A stretch of DNA of 64,000 nt from the NCBI GenBank assembly GCA_023512475.1, contig JAILZL010000003.1, positions 62,001-126,000 of the forward strand, given 5' to 3'. This stretch comes from Syntrophobacterales bacterium (GTDB lineage: Bacteria > Desulfobacterota > Desulfobaccia > Desulfobaccales > 0-14-0-80-60-11). Of this stretch, positions 42,667 to 51,232 are shown one piece after another. The number at the start of each line of letters is the position of its first letter. Position 1 is the stretch's first letter. The notes beneath the pieces are model-generated. The model searched no databases. It was not told the DNA's origin and saw only the letters and a list, made by a program, of their open reading frames with translations. Position numbers and translations under genes: made by a program.

Positions 42667-43824
42667 ATGCTGGAATACGCCTTTGTCGGAACCCGACGCT
42701 ATTACACGCTGCTGGCGGTCCTGGCCACCCTCGCGGCCGTGGGCTTTCTCGTCTACCTCAAGCAGCTCTCCTTCGGTCTGGGCATCACCGGCATGAGCCG
42801 GGACGTCTCCTGGGGCTTCTACATCGCCCAGTTCACCTATCTGGTCGGCGTGGCGGCCTCCGCGGTGATGGTGGTGCTCCCCTATTATCTCCACGACTAC
42901 AAGGCCTTCGGCCGGGTCACCATCCTGGGGGAATTTCTGGCGGTGGCCGCGGTGACCATGTGCCTGCTGTTCATCATCGTGGACCTGGGGCGGCCGGACC
43001 GGCTGTTCAATCTCATCAAGTACCCCACCCCCAACTCGGTGCTCTTCTGGGACATGATCGTCTTAAACGGCTATCTGTTCCTCAATATCATCTGCGGCTG
43101 GCTGGTACTGGAGGCGGAGCGCAATCAGGTGCCGCCCCCCAAGTGGCTGAAGCCCCTGATTCTGCTCTCCATCCCCTGGGCGCCCTCCATCCACACCGTC
43201 ACCGCCTTTCTGTACGCCGGTCTGCCGGGGCGGGGCTACTGGCTCACCGCCATCATGGCCCCCCGCTTTCTGTCCTCGGCCTTCGCCTCAGGTCCGGCCC
43301 TGCTCATCCTGCTGGCCCTGCTGGTGCGGCGCTTTACCCAGTTTGACCCCGGCCGGGAGCAGATCCAGACCCTGGCCAAGATCGTCACCTACGCCATCCT
43401 GGTAAACGTGTTCTTCTTCTTCTGCGAACTCTTCACCGTGTTTTACAGCCGCATCCCGGAGCACATGGACCATTTTTACTACCTGTTCTACGGCCTCCAG
43501 GGCAAGGGCTGGCTGGTGCCGTGGATGTGGTTCTCCATCGTGGGCATGTGCATCGCCGCCCTGCTCATGGTGTCGCCCAAAATCCGGCAGAACGAGACCA
43601 CCCTGGCCCTCACCTGCGGGCTCATCATCATCACCACTTACATTGACAAGGGCCTGGGCCTGATCAGCGGCGGTTTTGTGCCCAATCCCCTGCACCAGGT
43701 GAACGAATACATGCCCACCGTCCCCGAGATTCTCATCACCCTGGGGGTGTGGGCCACCGGGTTCCTCATCCTCACCATCCTCTACAAGGTGGCGGTGAGC
43801 GTGAAGGAGGAGATCCGGGCCTAG
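42667..43824 (+). CDS. dsrP: DsrP, NrfD-family membrane subunit
   Basis: 385 aa with about ten membrane segments and no cofactor motif, as in NrfD/PsrC quinone-interacting subunits. Recognisable stretches are SWGFYIAQFTYLVGVAASAV, IIVDLGRPDRLFNLI and PWAPSIHTVTAFLYAGLPGR. It completes dsrMKJOP. The universal stress protein gene 92 bp downstream, before the terminator, is probably co-transcribed. Confidence 0.95.
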   Translation: MLEYAFVGTRRYYTLLAVLATLAAVGFLVYLKQLSFGLGITGMSRDVSWGFYIAQFTYLVGVAASAVMVVLPYYLHDYKAFGRVTILGEFLAVAAVTMCLLFIIVDLGRPDRLFNLIKYPTPNSVLFWDMIVLNGYLFLNIICGWLVLEAERNQVPPPKWLKPLILLSIPWAPSIHTVTAFLYAGLPGRGYWLTAIMAPRFLSSAFASGPALLILLALLVRRFTQFDPGREQIQTLAKIVTYAILVNVFFFFCELFTVFYSRIPEHMDHFYYLFYGLQGKGWLVPWMWFSIVGMCIAALLMVSPKIRQNETTLALTCGLIIITTYIDKGLGLISGGFVPNPLHQVNEYMPTVPEILITLGVWATGFLILTILYKVAVSVKEEIRA

Positions 43825-43903
43825 CGGGCCAGTCCGGCCACGGACCGGGGCGGGATGGGCGGCTGGCCCGCCCCGACCGCCGCAGCTGTGAATTCGTGCA
43901 TAT

Positions 43904-43915
43904 GGGAGGCCTCCC
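43904..43915 (+). promoter_or_regulatory. Palindromic ribosome-binding site of the dsr-linked USP gene
   Basis: GGGAGGCCTCCC is a perfect 12-bp palindrome whose first half is the Shine-Dalgarno sequence, 7 nt before the ATG at 43917. In RNA it could dimerise or pair with other copies, limiting translation. Confidence 0.45.
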
Positions 43916-43916
43916 T

Positions 43917-44384
43917 ATGGAAGTGAAGACCATCCTCTGGCCCACCGACCTGTCCAGGAACTCCCTCAAGGCCCTGCGCCATGTGGTGTCCCTGGCGGAG
44001 AAATACGGCGCCAAGGTCGTGGTGCTCTATGTGGGCACCGATCTGACCGGCATGCTCACCGCCTACGGCTACCCCAATGAGGAGCATCTGCAGCACTTCC
44101 GGGAATGGGAACTCAAGCATGCCCGGGAAGAGATCCAGAAGTTATGCGCGCCGGAGCTGAAAGCCTGCCGCTCTCTGGAAATCAAACTGGTGGAGGGGGA
44201 CGCGGCCACAGAAATCCTGAAGACGGCAGACGAGGTCCAGGCGGATATGATCGTGCTCACCACCCATGGCCGGGGGCATGGGGAGCTGGATCAGCGCACC
44301 CCGGCCTTCGGCAGTGTAGCCGCCAAGGTGGTCCGGGGCGCCAAGGTCCCCATCCACATCGTCAATCCCTTTATGGAGAGCTGA
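43917..44384 (+). CDS. Universal stress protein at the end of the dsr operon
   Basis: 155 aa UspA-family protein. The start is MEVKTILWPTDLSRNSLKAL and the end has ADMIVLTTHGRGHGELDQRT then VAAKVVRGAKVPIHIV. The G-2x-G-9x-G nucleotide motif is altered (HGRGHGELDQ), so ATP binding is uncertain. It lies after dsrP on the same strand with no promoter recognised between, and is closed by a strong terminator. Sequence differs clearly from the tandem USP pair at 25-26 kb. Confidence 0.9.
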   Translation: MEVKTILWPTDLSRNSLKALRHVVSLAEKYGAKVVVLYVGTDLTGMLTAYGYPNEEHLQHFREWELKHAREEIQKLCAPELKACRSLEIKLVEGDAATEILKTADEVQADMIVLTTHGRGHGELDQRTPAFGSVAAKVVRGAKVPIHIVNPFMES

Positions 44385-44408
44385 CCGGCGGCCAGGCCAG
44401 ACAACCCC

Positions 44409-44438
44409 GGGGCCTGAAAAGGCCCCTTTTTCTTTTTT
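44409..44438 (+). terminator. Intrinsic terminator ending the dsr locus
   Basis: GGGGCCT-GAAA-AGGCCCC (44409-44426) followed by TTTTTCTTTTTT (44427-44438). Confidence 0.93.
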
Positions 44439-44496
44439 GGCCCTTGGGGGTAACCCGAAAAATGAGCTGGGACAGTCCGGAAGGGTCCCCCCTCTT

Positions 44497-45213
44497 TCAG
44501 GGGCCGGCCAGCAGGCGGGCGAATCTTTGGGCGTCCTCCCACATGCTCAGGTTATTGAAGAGCACGTAGGCCTCCTGCCGCTCCTTTACCAGACGGGCCA
44601 GCTGCGCCAGGTCCGCATCGGTGTAGCGGTAGCGGTACCCGCCTTGGCCGTGGAGGCGGAAATACGCCAGGGGCCCGGGGAAGGATGGTGTAGCCAGGGG
44701 GTCCACCACCGGCAGGAGCCTGAGCTCCCGGCACAGCCGCTCCACCTCCTCCCGGGGCCAGGCGCCCCGGGGCTCCCAGGCCAGGAGGAGATCGTCCCGG
44801 GTAATGCCCCGGAAGAAGGCGGTGAGATGCTCCCGGTGTTCCGGGGTGGGGGTGAAGGAAGCGGGGCACTGGAAGACCACCACCCGGGCCTCGAGGGCGG
44901 CGGCCACCTCCCGGGTCACCTCCCAGGCCTCCCTCACCACCTGAGTGGGCCGGAAGGCCCCGGCCTGCCGGCGCTCCGCCTCGCTTAAGGGCCGCGTCAG
45001 GCGCCGGTAGGTGGGGCTTTTGGCTTCGTGGGTGATGAGCTGCCAGGCCTTGAGGGTGAAGCAGGCCTCCGGGGGCGCCTCCTGCCGCCAGCGCCGGGCG
45101 GTCTCGGCCCTGGGGGGCTGGTAGAAGGTCTGCTGGATCTCCACCAGCTGCAGATGCCGGAAATACTCCCGCCGGTTGACGGGAAAGCCGCAGCAGCCGA
45201 CCTTGATGGTCAT
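44497..45213 (-). CDS. DUF72 domain protein
   Basis: 238 aa TIM-barrel-like protein of the DUF72 (YecE) family. Signatures are IKVGCCGFPVNRREYFRHL at the start, a central VVFQCPASFTPTPEHREHL, and YFRLHGQGGYRYRYTDADL then YVLFNNLSMWEDAQRFARL near the end. Function is unknown; some members have been proposed to act on nucleic acids. It is the last of a co-oriented group with two small zinc proteins. Confidence 0.92.
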   Translation of the reverse strand: MTIKVGCCGFPVNRREYFRHLQLVEIQQTFYQPPRAETARRWRQEAPPEACFTLKAWQLITHEAKSPTYRRLTRPLSEAERRQAGAFRPTQVVREAWEVTREVAAALEARVVVFQCPASFTPTPEHREHLTAFFRGITRDDLLLAWEPRGAWPREEVERLCRELRLLPVVDPLATPSFPGPLAYFRLHGQGGYRYRYTDADLAQLARLVKERQEAYVLFNNLSMWEDAQRFARLLAGP

Positions 45214-45270
45214 GGCGGTCTTTGAGCCTCACGGGCCCCGGTCAAAGGAGGGCGGGAAGAGAGCCCGCCG

Positions 45271-45795
45271 TCACCACAGCCGGGCCTTCAGGGCCTCCCA
45301 GAGGGCGGTGAAGAAGGCCACCGCCGCCGGATCCCGGTGGGTTGCGTCCCACAGGTGCCGGGCCCAGCCCACCTGGGCCAGGGCGTACACCCCTGCCGCC
45401 ACCTGCCCCACCGCCACGTAGCCCACCGCCACCTGGCCCACGGCGACCAGGACGCTCACCGCCACCTGGGCCAGGGCGGTGCCCCCCAGGATGAATTGGC
45501 CTGCTCCGAAGAGCACCCCCACCCCGAACTGGGCCACGGTGATAAGTCCCACCCCGAACTGGCCCACCGCGATGATGCCCTTGGCCACCCGCAGGCGGCC
45601 CTCTGGGTTACGCCCCACGGCCACGTGCACCACCGGCCAGCCCGCGATCTCCCGCTGGGAGCGCCATTCAAAGCCCCAACTCCCCCGCCAGGGCCGGCGG
45701 GGGGCCGCCCCGGGACTCGGCGCCCCGCAGTGGGGACAGCTGAGGGCCTCGGTGCTGAGCTCCCGGCCGCACTCCCGGCAGGGGGTGAGGCTCAT
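45271..45795 (-). CDS. Zinc-ribbon protein with Ala/Val/Gly-Gln repeat domain
   Basis: 174 aa. An N-terminal zinc ribbon (CRECGRELSTEALSCPHCG) is followed by a conserved WPVVHVAVGRNPEGRLRVAK linker and then about seven copies of a degenerate repeat (A/V)xGQxxVG between residues 75 and 150, for example VAVGQVAVGYVAVGQVAAG. The repeat region is hydrophobic with regular Gln and Gly and may form a stacked membrane-associated fold. Similar proteins exist in Planctomycetes and Bacteroidetes, but I know no function. GGAGGGAG precedes the ATG. Confidence 0.8.
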   Translation of the reverse strand: MSLTPCRECGRELSTEALSCPHCGAPSPGAAPRRPWRGSWGFEWRSQREIAGWPVVHVAVGRNPEGRLRVAKGIIAVGQFGVGLITVAQFGVGVLFGAGQFILGGTALAQVAVSVLVAVGQVAVGYVAVGQVAAGVYALAQVGWARHLWDATHRDPAAVAFFTALWEALKARLW

Positions 45796-45823
45796 AATTC
45801 TCCCTCCATCCGGGGAGCACCCG

Positions 45824-46015
45824 TCAATGAAAATCCAGCTCGTCCTTTTCCACCGTGATCAGGGCTGCCTGCTCCCGGCCGCAGCAGGAGAACACGGCCC
45901 GCCAATGGGTGAAAAAGGCCTCTGCGGCCAGGGGTTCCGGGGTCACCGGCCGCCACCTGCCGCAGAGCTCGCAGCGCCCCCAAAAAAGGCCGTTTTCCCA
46001 CTTGCCCGCCGCCAT
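45824..46015 (-). CDS. Small C4 zinc-binding protein (63 aa)
   Basis: 63 aa from the ATG at 46015, with AAAAAGGA upstream. Two cysteine pairs, GRCELCGRWRPV and VFSCCGREQAALI, suggest a compact zinc knuckle; aromatic residues (LFWG, AFFTHW) are frequent. It precedes the zinc-ribbon repeat protein by 28 bp, so the two may be co-expressed. Function unknown. Confidence 0.68.
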   Translation of the reverse strand: MAAGKWENGLFWGRCELCGRWRPVTPEPLAAEAFFTHWRAVFSCCGREQAALITVEKDELDFH

Positions 46016-46247
46016 CACGTCCTTTTTCCGCCCTGGGGGGCAGGGCCTCCTCCCGAAATCCCATGCATCTCCGGGCCTGGCGTGGGATAATAATACCACA
46101 TGCCGGCGGGCGGCGGGGCACAGGTCAGGAAAGGCGGCAGAAAAAAGGACGCCTGGCCCAGGGGCCGGGAGTCCCGGGTGGTGCCGCCTCTTCCCCGGTC
46201 TGGGAGGCCGCGGCCCCGGCAGGCGAAAAAGGAGGGGAGGCATAACC

Positions 46248-47396
46248 ATGGCGGCGCCCGCGGCCGGTCGCACCGGTCTCACCCTGTTTCGGATCGCCGG
46301 GATCCGCATCACCCTGGATTTTTCCTGGTTTGTGGTCTTCACCCTGGTCCTGGTGGCCCTGGCGGTGGGGTATTTCCCCCGGAATTTCCCGGGGCATGAC
46401 ACCCAGGCGTACTGGCTGGCGGGACTGGCGGCCACCCTGTTGTTTTTCACCTCCGTCCTGCTTCACGAGCTGACCCATTCCCTGGTGGCCAAAAGAAACG
46501 GTCTGGAGATTCCCGAGATCACCCTGTTTATTTTCGGTGGGGTGGCCAAAATGGGGGAGGAGCCCAAAGATCCCCGGGTGGAGCTCAAGGTGGCCATTGT
46601 GGGCCCGCTGTGCAGCTTTGCTCTGGCCGCCTTCTTCGGCCTGGCGAAAGGTGTCCTGGCGGGCTTCGCCTCCGCCTTGACGGTGGCGGTGGCCGGCTAC
46701 CTTGCCTGGATCAACCTGGCCCTGGGGTTTTTCAACCTCATCCCCGGCTTCCCCCTGGACGGCGGCCGGGTGCTGCGGGCCATCCTGTGGTGGCGCACCG
46801 GCTCCCAGACCTATGCCACCAAGGTGGCCAGCGACATCGGCAAGGGCTTTGCCGTGGCCCTGATGCTGTTGGGGGCCCTGCAGATCTTCGCCGGCGCCCT
46901 CATCAACGGCCTGTGGCTCCTGTTCATCGGCATGTTTCTGAGGAGCATGTCCGCCCATGGCTACGAGGAGCTGGTCATCCGCAAGGCCCTGGAGAGCGTA
47001 CCCCTCCGGGAGGTCATGGTGCGGGAGGTGGTCCAGGTGCCCCCGGATCTGCCCATTTCCCAGCTGGTGCAGGACTATATCCTGCGCTACGGCTACCGGG
47101 GCTTCCCGGTGGCGGAGGACGGCCGCATCGTGGGGGTGGTGAGCCTGAACGAGGTGCGGGAGGTGCCCCGGCCGCGTCAGGACGAGGTCCGGGTCCGGGA
47201 TATCATGCTGCCCCTGTCCGAGGATCTCATCATTGATCCGGAGGCCACCCTGGCCCAGGCCCTGGCCCGCATGCTGAAAAGCGGCGAAGAGCGCCTTCTG
47301 GTGATGGCCGACGGCCGCCTGACGGGTCTCATCACCAAAACCGGACTCCTCCGGTTCGTGCAGATCAAGCAGGTGCTGGGGGAGGCGGCGGCCTGA
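46248..47396 (+). CDS. Site-2 protease-like M50 metalloprotease with two CBS domains
   Basis: 382 aa. Membrane segments surround the zinc-binding motif HELTH (in LLHELTHSLVAKRNG) and the second-metal motif NLIPGFPLDGGRVLRAI. The C-terminal half carries two CBS domains (VPLREVMVREVVQVPPDLPI and VRDIMLPLSEDLIIDPEATL). Intramembrane proteases of this type cleave anti-sigma factors or other membrane substrates, and the CBS pair probably senses nucleotides. AGGAGGGGAGG lies 7 nt before the ATG. The secreted protein gene follows 7 bp later. Confidence 0.93.
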   Translation: MAAPAAGRTGLTLFRIAGIRITLDFSWFVVFTLVLVALAVGYFPRNFPGHDTQAYWLAGLAATLLFFTSVLLHELTHSLVAKRNGLEIPEITLFIFGGVAKMGEEPKDPRVELKVAIVGPLCSFALAAFFGLAKGVLAGFASALTVAVAGYLAWINLALGFFNLIPGFPLDGGRVLRAILWWRTGSQTYATKVASDIGKGFAVALMLLGALQIFAGALINGLWLLFIGMFLRSMSAHGYEELVIRKALESVPLREVMVREVVQVPPDLPISQLVQDYILRYGYRGFPVAEDGRIVGVVSLNEVREVPRPRQDEVRVRDIMLPLSEDLIIDPEATLAQALARMLKSGEERLLVMADGRLTGLITKTGLLRFVQIKQVLGEAAA

Positions 47397-47403
47397 GGGC
47401 GCA

Positions 47404-47991
47404 ATGCCTGGACACTGCCGCAGCCGGGGTCGCGCCCCGGGAGTCCGGGTCCAGGGGCGGCCTGGGGCGAGGTTCTTTTTGGGGGTGGCCCTCCTGGGGT
47501 GGTTCCTGGTGGGCCTGATGGCTGCGCCGGCTGCGGCCCAGGTCAGCGCCACCCTCTCCTGCAAGTCCTGGCCGCCCGGCTACTTCCTCCGGGACTTCTC
47601 CCCGTCGCCGGCCCGTCGCCAGACCCTCCTCATCCACATCGCCCGGGAGCTGGAAGGCCTGAACGCCCGGGGGGAGTGCCTGGTGGTGAAGGGCACCATG
47701 CTGGAGCCCCCGGACATCCGGCGCCCCCTTTATGATAAAATAACGGTATTGGACGACAGCGGCCTGAAAGTGATAGTCCGGCGGGTGCCCAATCTCTACT
47801 ACCGCTGGCCCGGCCCCCCGGAGCGGCTCAACCGCAATGTCTATCTGGTGGCCCGCCGCCTGAAAGTCCGGGAAGTCGAAAGCCGCCTCAGCGACAGCTT
47901 CATCATCGAAGGGGAATTTGTCGCCTACGCCGGCAGATACCTGGAGGCCCTGGGGGAATCCCTGCGCCGGGGCGCCGGGCCGGAGGACTGA
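47404..47991 (+). CDS. Hypothetical secreted protein next to the site-2 protease
   Basis: 195 aa. A basic N-terminus and hydrophobic stretch (FFLGVALLGWFLVGLMAAPA) ending in AAAQ suggest a cleaved signal peptide. The mature part is about 150 aa with a mix of strands (GECLVVKGTMLEPPDIRRPL, YDKITVLDDSGLKVIVRRVP) and two cysteines that could form a disulfide. Not recognised. It is probably co-transcribed with the protease upstream. Confidence 0.7.
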   Translation: MPGHCRSRGRAPGVRVQGRPGARFFLGVALLGWFLVGLMAAPAAAQVSATLSCKSWPPGYFLRDFSPSPARRQTLLIHIARELEGLNARGECLVVKGTMLEPPDIRRPLYDKITVLDDSGLKVIVRRVPNLYYRWPGPPERLNRNVYLVARRLKVREVESRLSDSFIIEGEFVAYAGRYLEALGESLRRGAGPED

Positions 47992-48063
47992 GGGCTCACT
48001 TTTCCCGGCGGGCGGATTCCCGGACCGGGGGGCTTCCTTATCCTGGTGCGGTTTCCAGGGGGG

Positions 48064-48102
48064 CAGGTTTGATGCCCCCGGGGGGCGCCTGACACTTTTT
48101 TT
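48064..48102 (+). promoter_or_regulatory. Hairpin plus T7 tract abutting the lepA start codon
   Basis: CAGG (48064-48067) pairs with CCTG (48088-48091) around an inner GCCCC/GGGGC stem, and seven Ts (48096-48102) run directly into the ATG. It looks like a terminator or attenuator ending at the lepA start. No Shine-Dalgarno sequence is visible. Confidence 0.45.
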
Positions 48103-49899
48103 ATGCAGCAGATTCGCAACTTCAGCATCATCGCCCACATTGACCATGGGAAGTCCACCCTGGCGGACCGCCTCATCCAGGCCACCATCATGGTGCCGGA
48201 GCGGCTGCGCCGGGACCAGATGCTGGACACCATGGATCTGGAACGGGAGCGGGGCATCACCATCAAGAGCAACACCATCACCCTGCCCTATGTGGCGGCG
48301 GACGGGCAGGAGTACGCCCTCAACCTCATCGACACCCCGGGGCATGTGGATTTTTCCTATGAGGTCTCCCGGGCCCTGGCCTCCTGCGAGGGGGTGCTCC
48401 TGCTGGTGGACGCCTCCCAGGGGGTGGAGGCCCAGACCCTGGCCAACCTCTACCTCGCCCTGGAGCACGACCTGGCCATCATCCCGGTGATCAACAAGAT
48501 TGACCTGCCCCAGGCGGACATTCCCGGGACCAAGGAGCAGATCCGCCGGGAGCTGGGGCTGGACCCGGAGAGCGCGGTGCTCTGCTCCGCCAAGGAGGGG
48601 ATCGGCATCACCGAGGTCCTGGAGGCCATCGTCCGGCGCATCCCGCCCCCCCGGGGCAGCCCCGAGGAGCCGTTGCGGGCCCTGATCTTCGACGCCCAGT
48701 ATGATTCCTTCCGGGGCACGGTGGTGAGCCTGAGGCTCTTTGACGGCGAGGTCCGGCCCGGGGATGTCATCCGCCTCATGTCCACCCGGGCCACCTACAA
48801 GGTGGAGGAGGTGGGCCTCTTCGGCCTCAGCCGCCAGCCCGCGGCCAGGCTCCGCGCCGGCCAGGTGGGCTATCTCATCGCCGGCATCAAGCAGGTGAGC
48901 GACACCCGCATCGGCGACACCATCACCCTGGACGCCCGCCCCGCCGCCGCGCCGCTTCCCGGCTTCAAGGAGGTGAAGCCGGTGGTCTTCGCCTCCATCT
49001 ACCCGGTGAGCAACGACGACTACCCGGCCCTGGCCGACGCCCTGGAGAAATACAAGCTCAACGACGCCTCCCTGGTGTACCAGAAGGACTCCTCCGCCGC
49101 CCTGGGGCAGGGGTTCCGCTGCGGCTTTCTGGGGCTGCTGCACCTGGAGATCGTCCAGGAGCGCCTGGCCCGGGAGTTCGGCCAGTCCCTCATCATGACG
49201 GTGCCGGGGGTGCGCTATGAGTTCACCCTCACCGACGGCACCACCCTGGCGGTGGACAACCCCCAGCACTATCCGGACCCGGTGAAGATCAAGGAGACCC
49301 GGGAGCCCTATATCCGGGCCTCCATCATCATTCCGGAGCGCTATGTGGGCGCGGTGATGAAACTCTGCCTGGAGCGCCGGGGGGTCAACCCCCATTTCAT
49401 CAACCCCTCCCCCGGCCGGGTGGAGCTGCGCTATGACCTGCCCCTGGCGGAGGTCATCATCGACTTCTACGACAAGCTGAAAAGCGTCACCCAGGGCTAC
49501 GGCTCCTTCGATTATGAGCTCATCGGCTACCGGCCCAGCGATCTGGTGAAGCTGGACATCCTGCTGAACGGCGAGAAGGTGGACGCCCTGTCCATGATCG
49601 TGCACCGGGAACGGGCCCGGGAATGGGCCGTCCGGGTGTGCGAGCGCCTCAAGGAGGAGATCCCCCGGCAGCAGTTCAAGATCGCCATCCAGGGGGCCAT
49701 CGGCGGCAAGGTCATCGCCCGGGAGACCATCAGCGCCTTCCGGAAGGACGTCACCGCCAAATGCTATGGGGGCGACGTCACCCGCAAGCGCAAGCTCCTG
49801 GAACGACAAAAGGAAGGGAAGAAGCGCCTGAAAATGGTGGGCTCCGTCACCATCCCCCAGAGCGCCTTTGTGGCGGTGCTGAAGACCAAAAATGAGTGA
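48103..49899 (+). CDS. lepA: Elongation factor 4 (LepA)
   Basis: 598 aa translational GTPase that can back-translocate stalled ribosomes. G1 is [16 protein letters not shown]3 [12 protein letters not shown] and G4 [10 protein letters not shown]. The LepA-specific C-terminal domain is present ([20 protein letters not shown]). The start [19 protein letters not shown] matches the family exactly, although there is no ribosome site. It overlaps hemW by 8 bp. The upstream T-tract hairpin suggests unusual control. Confidence 0.97.
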   Translation: MQQIRNFSIIAHIDHGKSTLADRLIQATIMVPERLRRDQMLDTMDLERERGITIKSNTITLPYVAADGQEYALNLIDTPGHVDFSYEVSRALASCEGVLLLVDASQGVEAQTLANLYLALEHDLAIIPVINKIDLPQADIPGTKEQIRRELGLDPESAVLCSAKEGIGITEVLEAIVRRIPPPRGSPEEPLRALIFDAQYDSFRGTVVSLRLFDGEVRPGDVIRLMSTRATYKVEEVGLFGLSRQPAARLRAGQVGYLIAGIKQVSDTRIGDTITLDARPAAAPLPGFKEVKPVVFASIYPVSNDDYPALADALEKYKLNDASLVYQKDSSAALGQGFRCGFLGLLHLEIVQERLAREFGQSLIMTVPGVRYEFTLTDGTTLAVDNPQHYPDPVKIKETREPYIRASIIIPERYVGAVMKLCLERRGVNPHFINPSPGRVELRYDLPLAEVIIDFYDKLKSVTQGYGSFDYELIGYRPSDLVKLDILLNGEKVDALSMIVHRERAREWAVRVCERLKEEIPRQQFKIAIQGAIGGKVIARETISAFRKDVTAKCYGGDVTRKRKLLERQKEGKKRLKMVGSVTIPQSAFVAVLKTKNE

Positions 49900-51046
49900 G
49901 GGGAACACGGAGAAAGAAAAGGAAGGGGCTCAGGGCCCTGCCCCCGGCCTTTATGTGCATGTGCCCTTCTGCCGGGGCAAATGTCCGTACTGCGGCTTTC
50001 ATTCCTCCACCGACCTGACCCTGGTGCCGCCCTGGCTGGCGGCCCTGGAGGAGGAGGCGGGGCGTTATCGGGAGGCGTTTCCCGCCTTTGACACGCTGTA
50101 CCTGGGCGGGGGCACCCCCAGTCTGCTGTCCCTGGGGGACCTGGAGCGCCTGCTCGCTTTTGTGAGGCGCCTGTTTGCCTTTGCGCCGGGAAGCGAAATC
50201 ACCCTGGAGGCCAACCCCGATGACCTTACCCCGGACAAGCTCCGGGGCTACCGGGAGCTGGGCATCACCCGCCTGTCTCTGGGGGTGCAGTCCCTGGAAG
50301 ACCGGGAGCTGCGCTTCCTGGGCCGGCGTCACACCGCCGCCCAGGCGGAGTGGGCCCTCAATGCCGCGCTGACCGCCGGTTTCGCCGCCGTGGCGGTGGA
50401 CCTCATCTACGGCCTGCCCGGCCAATCCCTGCTTACCTGGGAAAGCACCTTGAACCGCCTCCTGGCCTACCGGCCCCAGCATCTGTCCTGTTACCAGCTC
50501 ACCGCCGAAGCCGGCACAATCCTTATGGCCCGGCTGGAGCAGGGGGAGTTCGCCCTGCCCGGCGAGGAGGACGGCCTGGCCTTCTTTCTCTTCACCTCGG
50601 AATTTCTGGGCGATCAGGGCTACTGCCATTACGAGGTCTCCAATTTTGCCCGGGGCCAGGAGAACATCTCCCGCCACAACCGGAAGTACTGGCAGCATGT
50701 GCCCTACCTCGGCTTGGGGCCGGCGGCCCATTCCTTTGCGGAGGGGCGGCGCTGGTGGAACCAGGCCGACCTGACCGCGTACCTGAAGGCCCTGGCCCGG
50801 GGGGAGACGCCGGTGGCCGGCCGGGAGGTCCTCACGCCCGAACAGCTCCGCCTGGAGGCTTTGCTCCTGGGTTTCCGGACCCGTTTCGGGGTGGAGGTGG
50901 GTCTGCTGTTGGCCGCCCCAAACGGGCAGGAAAACCTGGCGCGGCTTAGGGAGACGGGTCTGGTGGAGCTCTCCGACGGGCTGGCCATTCCCACCCGGGA
51001 GGGCCTGGCCGTGGCCGACCGCCTGCCGGAGCTCTTTCTGGAGTAA
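49892..51046 (+). CDS. hemW: HemW-like radical SAM haem chaperone
   Basis: 384 aa. The radical SAM motif is [10 protein letters not shown] (CxxxCxxC), preceded by GLYVHVPF as in HemW, with [11 protein letters not shown] and [11 protein letters not shown] following. The HemW-type C-terminal domain includes [16 protein letters not shown]. HemN would have an N-terminal extension, which is missing here. Related proteins bind haem and deliver it to respiratory enzymes, fitting a cytochrome-rich anaerobe. It overlaps lepA by 8 bp. Confidence 0.93.
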   Translation: MSEGNTEKEKEGAQGPAPGLYVHVPFCRGKCPYCGFHSSTDLTLVPPWLAALEEEAGRYREAFPAFDTLYLGGGTPSLLSLGDLERLLAFVRRLFAFAPGSEITLEANPDDLTPDKLRGYRELGITRLSLGVQSLEDRELRFLGRRHTAAQAEWALNAALTAGFAAVAVDLIYGLPGQSLLTWESTLNRLLAYRPQHLSCYQLTAEAGTILMARLEQGEFALPGEEDGLAFFLFTSEFLGDQGYCHYEVSNFARGQENISRHNRKYWQHVPYLGLGPAAHSFAEGRRWWNQADLTAYLKALARGETPVAGREVLTPEQLRLEALLLGFRTRFGVEVGLLLAAPNGQENLARLRETGLVELSDGLAIPTREGLAVADRLPELFLE

Positions 51047-51060
51047 AGGGCTTCCGGGAG

Positions 51061-51180
51061 TGCCGGGTGAGTGAAGAAGGCTATCCGGGGCAGAGGCCGG
51101 GGGGCACAGATCCCCGCCCCCATCCCCGAACCCCTTCCCCTGCCCTATAGATGGGAGGTGGCTGCGCTGGGGGGGACAGC
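51061..51180 (-). repeat. Dispersed intergenic repeat, copy D (diverged)
   Basis: Between convergent hemW and the PP-loop gene. It shares with copy B the run GGGCACAGAnnCCCCGCCCCC, a C-rich tract, and ATAGATGGGAGGTGGCT (B has ATAAAAGGGAGGTGGCTT). The match is weaker than among copies A, B and C. No other feature was seen in this 186-bp gap. Confidence 0.45.
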
Positions 51181-51232
51181 CGCCCGGCCTTGATCGGCCG
51201 GCCAGGGGGGTTCCCTCCCCTGGGGTTCTCCC

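Noticed and set aside
47365-49908. Minus-strand open frame of about 850 codons across lepA
   Set aside because: Antisense shadow of lepA, a secure gene.
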